Shown here in pieces: positions 21,361 through 33,305 of a stretch of 64,000 nt of DNA. This stretch comes from Allacma fusca. Lineage: Eukaryota; Arthropoda; Collembola; Symphypleona; Sminthuridae. Both the position numbers and the translations under genes were made by a program. Below the pieces are notes generated by a model that ran no database searches, had not been told where the DNA came from, and saw only the letters and a list, made by a program, of their open reading frames with translations. The stretch is from NCBI GenBank assembly GCA_947179485.1, contig OX359245.1, positions 44,069,067-44,133,066 of the forward strand, given 5' to 3'. The stretch's first letter is position 1. Each line of letters starts with the position of its first letter.

Positions 21361-23550
21361 ATGTCAAAAATTTGTGCTTTACAAGTTTTAATTATCCCAC
21401 TCATAATTTTTACAGATCACGTAATTTGTAATCCGTACGTGACCCCTATCAATTCCAGGGCCGTTGACTTGCAAGGTTTACTACAATCTTTATCAAACTG
21501 CTTCGTTCGAATCTTCGCCCTTCAAACCGCCTTTGACTTTTCCTCATCAAACGTTCCATTTGTTTTGACAAATGTCAATAATTACGACTTCTGCCCAAAA
21601 AATTCCGAGGGTTTCCACTATATGTACCTGCCGGATAAATTTGTAGAAAACATTGCAGTGTTAAAGCTATCATCAATAAAATGCTTTGCTGGTGTAATTT
21701 TGCAAGAAAATGAATACACAGATGAAAGGATTTCTACTTCTACTACTCCCGACGATATTAACTGTTTGATATCAATTTTGTCCCTAGAAGGCTCTCTGAG
21801 ATATTTCAGGATAGTCAATTACGAAGCAGTACATGCGCAGGAACTTAGAATATATCCACGAACGTATTTCGTCTTTACGAATTCAATCAGAGAAAAAACT
21901 GTTTCGGAATCCCATAAAGGCTACATAACAGCTCTTCTCAAGCATGACAACACATTTTCGTATTTCATAATCGAGTACAGCCCTGTTCTTGGAGCAGACT
22001 TATCAGCCTTACAGGACACAAAGGAGTTGTATTATATTCTGCACAACTGTGACTGGGGTTACTTAATTCGATCAAAATGCCCTGATGTGCAAGGTTCTTC
22101 AATTTACCAGTCTCTAAGCACTTGCTACAAGAAGGCGACCGGGAATGGCAGACATTATTATGCTTGGGCTGCTTATGAGATTGGAAATTTGGATTTTGGA
22201 TTGAAATTTTGCCCAAACAGTGTGACGGAGGAAGATTTTTCGCTTAGTTCTATGACAGCGCTAGGATTTTTCCTTAGGGAAGACTTTAACGGTACTTTAA
22301 GGGAAACAATTTGCTCACAAAAAATGATGGAAGTTAAATGTCGAACGCGATTTGACTATGAATTCATTCGGACCAGTGACATTTCAGACGGATATCAGTT
22401 CTACATGGTTGGCTACAATGACTTTATTTTCTTTACCACTGACGGGGTTTACGAGGTCAAAAATGCCTTCCATGAATATTTGGCACCATTCGATCCTAAC
22501 GTCCGATTTACACTCGCTACTGCTTTCATTACGGTTGCTCTCATACTGACCGGCATTACATTACAGCATGGAATTGTCTCCGGGGTATTGATTCAAATTC
22601 TATTTCAACTTTTCAGCATTATGATTGAACAAGGAACAAAACTGTCAGTTTCTAAATCCGCAAAGTCAGTTTTGACAACATCCAGGAAGATTGTGCTGAT
22701 TTCCTTTATTCCAGCTGCAATGATTCTATCAATTTATTACAAAAGTTTCCTCAAATCCGACTTCACCATACCAACACCCTACAAAACTGAATGGGGCACA
22801 CTGAAACAGCTGGTTGACGAAGGATTTGAAATATTGGTTCCCATGGAAAATTGCCGATTACGATGTAGACACAGACCTCACGAGATAATAGTAGTAGTAA
22901 TTTGTAAACCTGATCAATCAGATGATTTGGCGGCAGCTGTCATGTGTCAACAGCTTATAAAATACCAAAAATATATTTCGTATTACCAGGCTGTCTCTCG
23001 TTACGACTCGGAAGTGGAGAAATTTGGAATTGAGCACGTTCCGGAGCATTTCTCGACAGTTTATGCTCTTGGAAATCAATCCACATACTTTTGCCTGGAA
23101 TTTATCCAGGAATTCTTGCCATTACGTTTGAACATTCCCAAGACTGCTTTAGTAGTTTTCAGGAGACACTTTAACTATTTTTGGAGATTGTTTCAAGAGG
23201 GTCAAGGAAATGGGAAAAAGATTGCTCATAATTTGGATAGCAGAGACAGTTTGCTGAACACACCGAGGGGATATTACATTGCGACTACTGGTGACGACAA
23301 CTATAATTGGGTACACAAACGAATGAACGTTCTCTTAAGCTCAGGTATTTACTGGTTTTGGGAAACGATGGAGAAAATGGATGATGATGATGTGAAACCT
23401 ACTACAATTCCAGTGAAGGCATTAACAATCCCAGACTTTGAGCTAGCTTTAAATGGATGGATGCGTTTGTTGATTGTTTGCACAGTTGTGCTTGCACTGG
23501 AATTAATTTTAGCTTGTAGGACTTATTACAGGAGGGAAATATTTAAGTAG
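21361..23550 (+). CDS. Divergent ionotropic-receptor-like membrane protein, single exon, copy 1
   Basis: The frame encodes 729 residues from the ATG of M-S-K-I-C; in-frame codons run 12 further upstream but start only at GTG. Residues 1-23 look like a signal peptide ending before N-P-Y-V. A long cysteine-containing extracellular part follows. Y-L-A-P-F-D-P-N-V leads into membrane segment 1 (about 383-402), a hydrophobic pore-like segment (404-422), and segment 2 (442-460). Then comes YYKSFLKSDFTIPTP with T-L-K-Q-L-V-D-E-G-F, and a last segment (about 700-718) before a short basic tail. This order (split ligand domain around two segments and a pore, then a third segment) is that of insect-type ionotropic receptors, which are ligand-gated cation channels of chemosensory cells. 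Key ligand residues could not be confirmed, so the ligand is unknown. Confidence 0.72.
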   Translation: MSKICALQVLIIPLIIFTDHVICNPYVTPINSRAVDLQGLLQSLSNCFVRIFALQTAFDFSSSNVPFVLTNVNNYDFCPKNSEGFHYMYLPDKFVENIAVLKLSSIKCFAGVILQENEYTDERISTSTTPDDINCLISILSLEGSLRYFRIVNYEAVHAQELRIYPRTYFVFTNSIREKTVSESHKGYITALLKHDNTFSYFIIEYSPVLGADLSALQDTKELYYILHNCDWGYLIRSKCPDVQGSSIYQSLSTCYKKATGNGRHYYAWAAYEIGNLDFGLKFCPNSVTEEDFSLSSMTALGFFLREDFNGTLRETICSQKMMEVKCRTRFDYEFIRTSDISDGYQFYMVGYNDFIFFTTDGVYEVKNAFHEYLAPFDPNVRFTLATAFITVALILTGITLQHGIVSGVLIQILFQLFSIMIEQGTKLSVSKSAKSVLTTSRKIVLISFIPAAMILSIYYKSFLKSDFTIPTPYKTEWGTLKQLVDEGFEILVPMENCRLRCRHRPHEIIVVVICKPDQSDDLAAAVMCQQLIKYQKYISYYQAVSRYDSEVEKFGIEHVPEHFSTVYALGNQSTYFCLEFIQEFLPLRLNIPKTALVVFRRHFNYFWRLFQEGQGNGKKIAHNLDSRDSLLNTPRGYYIATTGDDNYNWVHKRMNVLLSSGIYWFWETMEKMDDDDVKPTTIPVKALTIPDFELALNGWMRLLIVCTVVLALELILACRTYYRREIFK

Positions 23551-24002
23551 CACCATCGTATCTCACAGGTCTTGTGTACCATGCATATAGTCTTAAGCAA
23601 CGTGTAAATTTTAGAGGTTCGGGAATCCTAGATTCCATAGATTCGAAATCTCCCTTAAAGCGAAGGTTTATTACTTTCTTATTACTTATTGTTAGTTTTA
23701 CTATTATAACTATTTCTTATTATTTTACTAATACTTTAGTTTACTTATTTCTTGTTTCGAATGTCTAAAAGCTGAACTAGATTCCTAATTTTTATTTTGC
23801 AATAATTTAGCAACCGTGCTATTAATTCACCAAAACATCTCAATAAATCATTTTTCTTTAATAGCTGTCATAGACATAAGGATCATGAGGATTGTTTCTG
23901 GGCAAATAGCTCACTTACCAAGGGACCCTTTGAATTAAAAAAATGAAAGCTTATTTTTCTCCAGCTCTACTCAATTGTGCAGAATTCCACTGGATACTTG
24001 GA
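23551..24002. other. Receptor copy 1 3' flank
   Basis: It is nearly identical to 975-1449 and 55091-55570. A short piece present in units 1 and 3, between two GACAG motifs and including TATCACGA, is missing before 24003. No gene was recognised. Confidence 0.75.
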
Positions 24003-25275
24003 CAGTGCATCGCGAAGGGTACGGGTATTACCTGAGTATTTGGGTACAGGTCCAGGTTCGAAATAGGTACTCTGTTTAAGTACCCAAACTAAATAGGAAC
24101 TTTATGGGTACTATCTATATGTACCCAAATTTTGGGTACAAAGGCAGGTGTTAGGTACAGGTACAAACTTGGGATTTTGTGGGTTGTACCTGACAGGAAC
24201 AGGTACAAGGTTCCAATACACCTTACAAAATAATTAATACAAATTACTCCAATACAAATTAAAACCTGAAAATGTGGGTACTTTTACGAACACAATCCAT
24301 CTTACGACACATGTAGTGTAGTATGTGGCTCTCTCTCTCTCCGACGTACAGGTTTATTTTGATTGTATTTTGTAGATTGATTTTGATATTCAGTGTGTTT
24401 TCAGAAATGCATCGTAATTTTTGAAAAAGCATACGGTTATGCAATAGAGATGGTTGACCAATTCAGCACAACGCGCCATAAACAGTAAGTACGTGTAATT
24501 AGAAATTCCACCTGTGATTCAGTAAAATTGACGCTAAAGGATATTGTGGTTATGGAGGATGACCTTGAAGTGGAAGATTTAATTGAAGATGCAATACCGC
24601 AGATGGTATAGAAGTTATAGTTCCCTTAAGATGACTAGTATTGCAAAAATTAGGACGAGACAGAATTTTTTCCAGCTTGTAATTGCTGTGATGTAAATCA
24701 TTGAATGTCATCATGTTAAATCATCATGTTGAATCGTTTACAGTAATTCTTTATAAAGTACCCGATTGGATACGTAGGAAAAATTTTCAGGTACAGGTAT
24801 AATTATATATTGGGTATATTTTGGGTACGGGTAAAATTCAGGTACAGGTACGCACTACTTACCAAATAATCAGTTCCAGGTACCAGCATTTATTCAGTGG
24901 GTACTTTTAATCAGGTACGATTTTCGCCGGTACCCACTATTTGGGTCCAGGTCCAGGTACAGCATTTGTGTACCCACGCGATCCACTGTATCACGACATG
25001 TCGGATTGATGTTGTAAAAGTATACGTGCAGAAATTGGTAAATTAGTTGTTACAAGTTTTACAATTGAATCGGTTGGGTTCATTACAAATATTTTTTCAT
25101 CGATCATAATTACTAGCATAATAGTTAACGAAAAATAATCACGTCCGAGTACCAACATTTATTTAGTGTGTACTTTTAATCAGGTACCGGTTTGGGTACG
25201 ATTTTCGCCTGTACCCACAATTTGGGTCCTGGTCCAGGTCCAGGTACAGCATTTCTGTACCCATGCGATGCACTG
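24003..25275. mobile_element. hAT-type GTAC-rich element, unit 2 copy
   Basis: It begins CAGTGCATCGCGAAGGGTAC and ends in the inverted match CATGCGATGCACTG, followed by TATCACGA. The left target duplication has been lost in a deletion. It is the same ancestral insertion as 1450-3498, without the Harbinger insert. The right end is present twice because of an internal tandem duplication. Confidence 0.78.
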
Positions 25276-25400
25276 TATCACGACATATCGGATTGATGTT
25301 GTAAAAGTATAAGTGCAGAAATTGGTAAATTAGTTGTTACAGGTTTTACAATTGAATCGGTTGGGTTCATTACAAATATTTTTTCATCGATCATAATTAC
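24888..25400. repeat. Tandem duplication of about 262 bp
   Basis: The segment 24888-25136 (hAT right end plus flank) is repeated at about 25150-25400 with scattered differences. Units 1 and 3 do not show it, so it formed in unit 2 after duplication of the unit. Confidence 0.75.
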
Positions 25401-25790
25401 TACTGTAATAGTTAACTTCCAAGTGCAAATTACCACTGTACTTGCAATTACTTCTACTGGAGCAATATTATTACCATTCGTCTGCAAATGTATTACTAAA
25501 TGCAAAGAGCACACAAGGGATATCCCAAAAGTGACGTCATGCATTTAGTCAGTGATTCCTTATGACCATGAGTGATTTAACTTGTTGTAATCACTCAGTC
25601 CCGTCTTCATATCATGACGTAATGTTTTTTCTTCTTCCTCGCTTGAATAACATTACTCCTCAAAGCATCCCAGATATAAATTGTAAACACAATTTTAATT
25701 CAGGAATCATCATTAAACGGTACCAGGACTTCACCATTGAATATCATTGTGACGAGCGAAATCGAAGTCACAAGGATGCGAAGTGATATA
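25276..25790. other. Unit 2 spacer before the pogo-like MITE
   Basis: It matches 3499-3992 of unit 1 closely, including the shared run ACGAGCGAAATCGAAGTCAC just before the MITE. No gene was recognised. Confidence 0.65.
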
Positions 25791-26507
25791 CACTCAAACC
25801 TCTTTATAGTCACTACCGATATAAGAAACTAGTGGTCGGACCAATTCAATTCAGAATTAGAAATTTTCGATTCGATTCGATTCAATTCGATTCAGCAGTA
25901 TTTCGATTCGGTTTGCAGCAAAGCCAAATCGAATGATTCGATTTGGGGTGTGAACTGAATTGAATCATATCATGTGAATTGCAATTCAAACAATTCATCA
26001 AAACCGCTTGTGCTGCGCACGGGTACTTTTTTTCGCATATTTCAAAGTCCAAATACTACGTATACCACAACGTTTGTTATTTTAACGTAGCTTTTACTAT
26101 ACCCTTTATAAAATGCAAAGTAATACATATGACACTCCTGTGACATAAGGAAAATTTTGTATTTTCCCACTTGAATCGTTTGATTTATGATTCAATTCGA
26201 TTCACTGAGTGAATTGAATCGAATTGAATTGCTTTGGGGCAAATTGAATCGAAAATCGGTTTTTGGATTTAATTCAAGCTTCAAAATGAATCAAATTGAA
26301 AAATCTGAATCAAATTGAATCGATCCGTCCACTATAAGGAACTTCTCTCTATTGGCATTAAAATAATTTGACCCCAGCGATTCTCCCGCATACTGTAATG
26401 TTAACTAGTTGACTACTCAGTACTCAGTTCTACTCAGTAGTCAACGTTCTCTATAGTTAACTTTTATATACGGTCCCCTACGATGTGACTATAAAGAGGT
26501 TTGACTG
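25791..26507. mobile_element. pogo/Tigger-like MITE (unit 2)
   Basis: This is the unit 2 counterpart of 3993-4694, with the same CACTCAAACCTC / CAGTCAAACCTC ends and TA flanks at 25789-25790 and 26508-26509. A hAT element is nested at 25830-26334. Confidence 0.75.
25830..26334. mobile_element. hAT-type AATTGAATC-rich MITE, nested (unit 2)
   Basis: It starts TAGTGGTCGGACC and ends GGATCC-like CGTCCACTA. The flanks TAAGAAAC (25822-25829) and TAAGGAAC (26335-26342) are an 8-bp target duplication with one difference. It is the same insertion as 4032-4522. Confidence 0.75.
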
Positions 26508-27243
26508 TATCAAAAAGCACCATGATGGACTGAGTGGCTAATATGTCAAATGTAAGCAGATAAATGTGTCACAATTTCAGTAATGATATATTAAAGCTGT
26601 TATACAGATAATATTTTTTTATTAAATTAAGAGTATATTAATGGACTAATATGGGATACTAAAGTACTTCACTGCATCTAACGATCGGTATTGTAACAAT
26701 ATTCATGCAGTCATATATAGTGCAGTACTTACGTATACTAATTGCGCAACTTTTCGGTGTCGTTATGAATTTGTGTTTACGTGACCTGTTTTTTTTTCTT
26801 CGGGTCATATGAATGACCCGATAATAATCTCTAAAATCAATCGGTCCAATGTTCCACAGTAATCTAAATACTATAATTTGAAGATGATGACGATGACAGA
26901 GGAAGTGGAAGTGGGGTATTTTTAAATCTTCGCTCTCTCCTCAACGCGCCTTTTAGGTTTGGGAGTACACATTTCCATAAAGCGCTTTTTATAGCATGCA
27001 GCATGATATGTGTAATGCAATGGAAGAGCACACGGCACGCAGCACACTTTGGCTTCAGCTAGAATTAGAATTGTCGCTCAGCGTACTTACTCTTGCATTG
27101 CATTACATAGCATGCTTCCACCGACGCAGGCGGTGGCTATGCTGCTCGTTTTAATTAAGTATGATTTCATCAATACTCGCTTGAAAAACAAGGCGCTCTG
27201 CCAGCAGTTACTGTTTTATGTATTGAACTACAATAATGTATAT
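26508..27243. other. Unit 2 spacer with a unit-specific block
   Basis: Positions 26508-26865 match units 1 and 3, including the CGGGTCAT palindrome at 26801-26820. From about 26866 to 27150 the sequence differs from both other units and contains GATGATGACGATGACAG and several GCATGC/GCAGCA motifs. Homology resumes at TTAATTAAGTATGATTTCATC. No gene was recognised. Confidence 0.55.
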
Positions 27244-27494
27244 CGTCGGCTAAACTTCCTAACCGGTTATAATTTAAAATGCCTAAAATGAAAACCGGCT
27301 GTAGCGCTCCCGCTACAAACTCTAAAGTGAAACCCGGCCATAATTCCCCTGTGCTGTAGAGCATAAACCCCGGTCCGCAGAGAGGAGAGGAAGCGGGAAA
27401 TTATGGCCGGTTTTCACATTTGAGATTTTAGCTTTATAGCCGTTCTTCGTCCTAAGCATTTTAAATTATAGTCGGTTAGCAAGTTTAGCCGACG
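27244..27494. mobile_element. Long-inverted-repeat MITE of unknown family
   Basis: The ends CGTCGGCTAAACTTCCTAAC and, inverted, CGTCGGCTAAACTTGCTAAC continue matching for about 40 bp. Inner arms (CCCGGCCATAATTCCC and GGGAAATTATGGCCGG) also pair, so the element can fold into one long hairpin. Flanks are AT repeats (ATAT on both sides), so the target duplication is not certain. Units 1 and 3 lack it. Confidence 0.7.
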
Positions 27495-28814
27495 ATATAT
27501 ATCATTTCTTCCTTTTCTGGAGTAAGCAGCCAGTTATCTTTGTGTATCAACGATAACCGGCATTGCAGTCAGTCAGTCATAATTTCCATCAATTTTGGAT
27601 GACGCCATTTATGGTACATTCATAATGTATGTATGTATAAAATTGTTATGCTCATAGTTGAATAACTATTCGGGGGCATATGTATATCGAGATTAAGTAC
27701 AAATAAGTGCAACAAAACGATTACTGTTTTTGGAAAAGCAAATGCCAAAAGCCGATACTTCAAAAATATTTTATCCCCCCTCCCCCAATTTGTAGGAAAT
27801 TTAGTCCAGTGTATTTAAAAAGCTTCCTCACTGAACCATACAATATTATTTGGGGAACACGACTGATGAACATAAGCAAAGTTGGATTATCCATGGATAT
27901 AGATATCGAAATAAATTATTATTTTTTCATTTAAACTGGTTAGGTTCGTATTATAGAAAAGTATTAAGCCATTAAATTTAATGTAAGCTAGAAGTCGCAA
28001 GAAATTTTGCGATAATGTAATTCAGAAAGAAACGTTTAAATTTTTTTCCTGTGGGACTATCTGATACTGACGTACATAGTGGTTAAAAATATTCTTAACC
28101 TTAAAACACTTCTCGTGGAAAATCATACAATAATTACTCCCATGAACCGTGTGTAATTTCTGTAAATAACAAATTTCATTACTGTATAGTTTCATTATCC
28201 TACATTCCTGCACTGTATAAGCAGCACGTATATAACAAGTTTATAGTGCAGTACAATAAGTACCTCTTAGCTTTAATTCATTTCCGGCTGCCACAATACG
28301 AAGTTTGTAGGAATTACAGTACTAACTACTTTTATATTTTTTATCACAGCATCAAGTGTACATGGTGACCAATGTGACCATGATTTATTTCCTCCCCCAA
28401 TAGCCCATATGGACAACTGATTCATAAAATATTTGCATTTTTCGGTTTATAGCAAATTTATTTTCACTTCATTGGCCTGTGTTAGCTTTTGATGCCACAA
28501 TATTGAAAAGCGTGAAGCAAACTGCAGGATTATTTTAGAATACCTAGAATACAAACTTTTGTTACAAAAAGCAGGGAATCATAATGTTTACTCTGTAAAA
28601 ATTTTTAAAAATTATAAAAGCCAATAGTTTCATATAAGTTAACGGAAATGCTAGTTGACACGTCGAGAGTACCTAAAAAGTAAACAACTATTGCAGAATA
28701 AAAATCACTAGCGTTGAATCTAGGTCTTAAACTCATGTACCTTGTACAGTTCCGTTCATTCTGCTGGAGAAAAAGTTACATTCAAGTTCTTGGTGTTATT
28801 TGTACGGTGGAAAA
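27495..28814. other. Region upstream of TIGAR-like copy B
   Basis: It corresponds to 10350-11679 in unit 1 and 57670-59311 in unit 3. A short open stretch at 27707-27934 resembles one at 10467-10739 but is not kept in unit 3. No gene was recognised. Confidence 0.55.
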
Positions 28815-29327
28815 ATGAGTCTTATTTACTTCGTTAGACAATACGGTTTTATTCTTTTTTTTAAATATAAATTACTAAAAATAATTTTTATTCTAATGCT
28901 AAAGAAGTTCCTTGTTTTTATTTCAGTGGAGAAAGTATTGGAAATACCCAGCTAAAGAATATCTCGCCGGACGAGAACGTGCTATCTGAAACAGGTGTTG
29001 TCCAGGTATTTAATAAAACTAACTTCAAATATCCAACGGAAAATTATCATTCCCCAAAACTATAGGATTATGAGTTTTAGGATTTAGAAATGCCCCGACA
29101 TCCAGTGTTTATGAATTAATTCCATTAAAGAGTGCACATCAATATTAGCATCAGTTTTGTAACTCCGTTTGTTTTCACAGGCAAAAAAATTGGGAGCCCA
29201 TTTGGAAAACGTAGTATTTACGCATGTTTTTTGAAGTCCTTATATAAGGGCTATTTCCACAACCCAGCATATTCTCTCGGAATCAAAAACTTTGTACAGC
29301 GATGATGTCATAGCTGCGGATTCTGAC

Positions 29328-30943
29328 CAGTGCTCGGACTGGGTACGGGTAATACTCGGGTAAATGGGTACGGGTACAGGTATGGGTACTACCCGGGTAC
29401 AAAAGTTGCGTACTCGCAAGTACGCGGGTACTACCTACGTGGATTTTAGGCAATAAAGTGGGTACAGGTACGGGTATGGGTACTCACTCAGTGGCAATCG
29501 GGTAGTACCCAATGGATACGGGTATCACTATGTAAAATGCCTGTACCCGTGGGTGCTGTACCCGAGTATTTTTGGGTACTTCAAGGATTAGAGCCAAGTG
29601 GCATCGTCTCATTTATGATTACGGGGTAGTTGCAATCTAACGCTTCTAATAATTCATCCAAGGAATCTAATAAAGAAATAGAGCGTAGAGTCAGTGAAAT
29701 CATCTGTTTATCGACTTAAAAAGTGAAGCTCATCAACGAAGAATTTCAAGGGGGAGGTTCTTGGGATTCAATTTAATTAGCTTCATTGGGAGCGTAACAT
29801 TACAATTATTTGAAGACGTATTACGAAATAAGATCGGAATAAATATACATTTATTAGCAGATCCATTTCTTAACGTTACAAGTACCCAGGATTGCCCATT
29901 TGAAAACGCCAAGGCATTTTATGCAGGCAATTTGAGCATTTTCAATTCTGGGTATTTATGACACTTTGAGTATTTATTGAGGTGAATATTTATAACATTT
30001 TAGAATGAAATGAATATTTATATTTCAGTCCCTTTGATTATTCTTGATAATTTTGATGTTAAAAAAACTTGACAGACATCTGAACTTGGCGTTCAAAACT
30101 TCCATGGGGTTGCATTTTAGCCCTATTTTACCTGCATTTTTCGAAAATCTCCGCCTCGGGCTTCATAAATGTGAGAGACAGTTTTCGAATGTTTGTTTTA
30201 TAAAGCTGTAATATAAAATGAATATTCAATATTGCCTCCCACATTTATTTCCTGAAACCGCAATATTTGACTTGGAAAAATTATGATCAACTCAATTTTT
30301 CCGTATAACATTTTCTATACACAGTGTTCGATTAGCCGTAAACGATTAGCCAGGAAAAAAAATTGTTTCTTGTTCTCCAAGTTGAAAAGCAAGTTATGGA
30401 GAGTTTAGTATTGAAGAATCCGTCCCAATTCCAATTAGCGAGAACACATTTCATTTCATTCAGCAAGTTATTATTTTGGGGTAGTAGGATTTGAATTTGG
30501 TCAGTGTTTATTAAAAAAATCACAAAATGCCTTAAATATTTTTTTTCAAAAAATTCAAATAGGATGTCTTTAACGCCAAGGGAAAATACCCAAAATCCCG
30601 GACACTTTTAATGGAGGTCAAAAAATTGACAAATTAAAATTTTTCAGCTGGGCAGGCTAATGTCGTCGGGGATTTTAAATCGGCCAAACTTCCAGTACCC
30701 GAGTAATACCCGGGTACACACAATAGATACTCGGGTACGGGTACTGGTTTTGGGTACAATATGGGTACGGGTAAATTGTGGGTACAGGTACTACATTGTA
30801 TTTTCAGGTACGGGTACGGGTACTGAAATAATTTACCCTGGTACTCGGGTATGGGTACGGGTATAACAGCATTTTGTAGTACCCGATATTCGGGTACGGG
30901 TATGGGTACGGGTACACGGTTTCTGTACCCAGTCCGAGCACTG
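29328..30943. mobile_element. hAT-type element with GGGTACGGGTA repeats inside TIGAR B exon 3
   Basis: Perfect inverted ends CAGTGCTCGGACTGGGTAC are flanked by the exact 8-bp duplication ATTCTGAC (29320-29327 and 30944-30951), which is exon sequence in copies A and C. Both subterminal parts (29328-29570 and 30690-30925) are dense in GGGTACGGGTA. The middle (29735-30320) is related to 15535-16060. No hAT transposase was recognised, so it is non-autonomous. Confidence 0.92.
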
Positions 30944-31621
30944 ATTCTGACTTTCTTGAGCGAGTAAGTCAAACCTGGGGTAAAACAATACTGACGCAAC
31001 TGAAGTAATTAAAAAACGCAGCATGATCAATATGTTAGACTTTTTTGCTCCCCTAGCAAGTCATTATTTATTCCTCAAAAATTAAACCCATTTATATCAA
31101 AAATCTAATAAATAAAGTATATCCAACAGTGGTACATTCAAACTGTGCCTAATTCTAGTATCTGGGCATATACGAGCAAAAAAGCACCAAAGAGTTGGCC
31201 CATGCCTTCAACTCGACGGGTGTTGACTTTGACTGGATCCCAGAAGGAGGGGAAACAAGACAAGAGGTTGAATTAAGGCTCGAATCGTTTTTACAAGTAA
31301 GGTATCCCACTTTAAATTAAAATTGGTTTGTGATGACAATTATTAAATTTTAAGTAATTATCTTACGTATCCCAGAAAGTTGGTAATATTGTGGATACCG
31401 GCTCTGAAAGGCAAACAATTCTTGTGGTGACTCATGCCGCTCTAATGATACATCTATGGTGCTATTTGCTGGAAAGAAACGAGAAATACAAATTAAACAA
31501 TTGGAAATCGGATTTCCTGAAAGTATCGAAAAATACAAATTACCTTCTGCTTGCCGTGGAGAAGTTGGAAGGGACTGCCCAACCCCGTGAGTTAGAGGTT
31601 ATAGTGGCTCATGGCAGCGTG

Positions 31622-32476
31622 TAGTGGTCCCAATCTTTCAATTCAATTCAAAAAATTCGTTTTGATTCAATTCAAATTATGAATTGAATGAAATTCAATG
31701 ATTCGATTCATTTCACGATTCACAGGATTCACTTTGATTCATTTCTGCGTGCTGAATTGAATCGAATGGTGATTCAAATCATTCAGACAGTAAAAGGTGG
31801 TTACATAAACATTTTATTTCAGGATTTTATAATGACTACATAAAACCGCGAAAGATTATAATTCAAAAAATTTCACTATCACTAAAATTGGCAATACAGT
31901 GTACTCCCGCTATAAGGGATACCCTTAGAAGGGATTATTTGATATAAGGGATTGGGATTTCCAGTCCCGATTCCCATTTACACAATGTATTACACACTAT
32001 GGTCAGAAGGGACAAATTTTGCAAATTGAGCATCGATTATAGCGAGAGTTGACTGTAACTTTAGCAAATTCGAGTTGCATATCCTGCCAATTAATTGTCA
32101 CATTATGATCTAAATTGGACGGTTAGTAAATGCTGTAATAATAAATTATAATAATTTGTATTTGATGTATAAAAATTATTATTTACAAAGTAATTGATAA
32201 GTCGGTTTCCCAACAAAAATCAAAAATGTCTCTCGGAAACACGTACGAAATTTTTAATGCGATGCGTTACTAGCTGCGTTATGCAAACAAATTCGTTGGA
32301 AGTGAATCATTTGAATCGTGATTCAAGGCATTTCGCGTGATTTCATTCATGAAGTGAATTGAATGAAATGATTCAATTCATGCTTTGAATTGAATCGAAA
32401 AATGATGATTCAGAATTGAATTGAATCAAATTGAATCGAGTTTTTTTGATTCAGAATTGAAAGATCGGGACCACTA
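31622..32476. mobile_element. hAT-type AATTGAATC-rich element inside TIGAR B exon 5
   Basis: The ends TAGTGGTCCCAATCTTTCAA and, inverted, TAGTGGTCCCGATCTTTCAA match well. The flanks GCAGCGTG (31614-31621) and GCAGCGAG (32477-32484) are an 8-bp duplication with one change. The ends are full of AATTGAATC motifs. It carries a nested MITE at 31897-32055. It belongs to the same broad family as 4032-4522 and 25830-26334. Confidence 0.88.
31897..32055. mobile_element. Short pogo/mariner-like MITE nested in the hAT element
   Basis: The ends CAGTGTACTCCCGCTATAAG and, inverted, CAGTCAACTCTCGCTATAAT are similar, with TA at 31895-31896 and 32056-32057. At 159 bp it has no coding capacity. It makes a three-level nest: MITE in hAT in exon. 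Confidence 0.65.
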
Positions 32477-32571
32477 GCAGCGAGCATTTGGTATCGCAAA
32501 AGGATGCCTTCTGTTGTTTGGCAAAGGATAGTAAATCCCTGGATTCAATGAAGAATTGCATGCAGGAATGA

Positions 32572-33305
32572 CGAAGGATACATTTTAATTATAATTTTGA
32601 ATGATGTTAAATATAAGTGTTAAGGGGTACTAATTAAATGTATACATATGTGTACAGTTTCTTACGTTACATTTTTATTAATATTTTAATCAAACTCAAA
32701 TTACGAATTTTGTCGTCATGAACAGTAATCACTTGGAACTTTTAGATGGTAACTTGTTTCCAATGTTAATATGGTTTTTAAATGTTGTTGGTACATGAAG
32801 ATTAATACAGTGGCCTTTCTATATACTGGTTGGATGTTTAAATTTTCCTTAGGATTACATTTACATTATTTATTGTACATAGTAAGATATAGTGGCATCA
32901 CCATATTTTGATAGGTATTTTCCATCCCTTGGGAACCACTATATAGGAAATTCTTTTCACTTTCCTTGAATTTAGGTTGCCACGAAGTTTCACTTCCAAT
33001 TTTCAAATGACCCTGAGGAAGCCGTGCACACTAAAATGTATGCTGATATTTTACCTACAGATGCCTGAAAATGCTTTAAAATTGGTTTTGCAAGAACGGA
33101 ATTGAAAATAATATCTTAGAGTGCTATTTTAAAACCGAAATGAAAAACTTCCTGTAAAAAAGACACTAGAAGCTTTGTAGAAATTAATTGTTTGTAGAAT
33201 TATTTAGAGCAAATTAATCCGGAAGGTATTTGGTGTCGCTAGGTAAAAAACTTATTCGGGGAAAAGTGTAAAATAAATCGTGGAAAAATAAAAGAATGAA
33301 AACAA
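32572..33305. other. TIGAR copy B 3' flank, left part
   Basis: It aligns with 12948-13792 of unit 1 and with 60826-61560 of unit 3, with short deletions. It ends at the insertion point of transposon 2. No gene was recognised. Confidence 0.75.

Larger units (their letters stand above)
28815..32571 (+). pseudogene. TIGAR-like phosphatase copy B, inactivated
   Basis: The five exons of copy A can all be traced: 28815-28840, 28927-29005, 29181-30963 (with insert), 31159-31296 and 31376-32571 (with insert). Lesions are independent: the first donor reads AT in place of GT after A-G-A-C-A; a TGA stop replaces a serine codon at 29232-29234; a 1616-bp hAT element splits exon 3 (29328-30943); and an 855-bp hAT element splits exon 5 and adds a TAG (31622-32476). 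Between lesions the frame is still readable, including Y-L-G-I-Y-E-Q and V-V-T-H-A-A, so decay is fairly recent. Confidence 0.88.
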
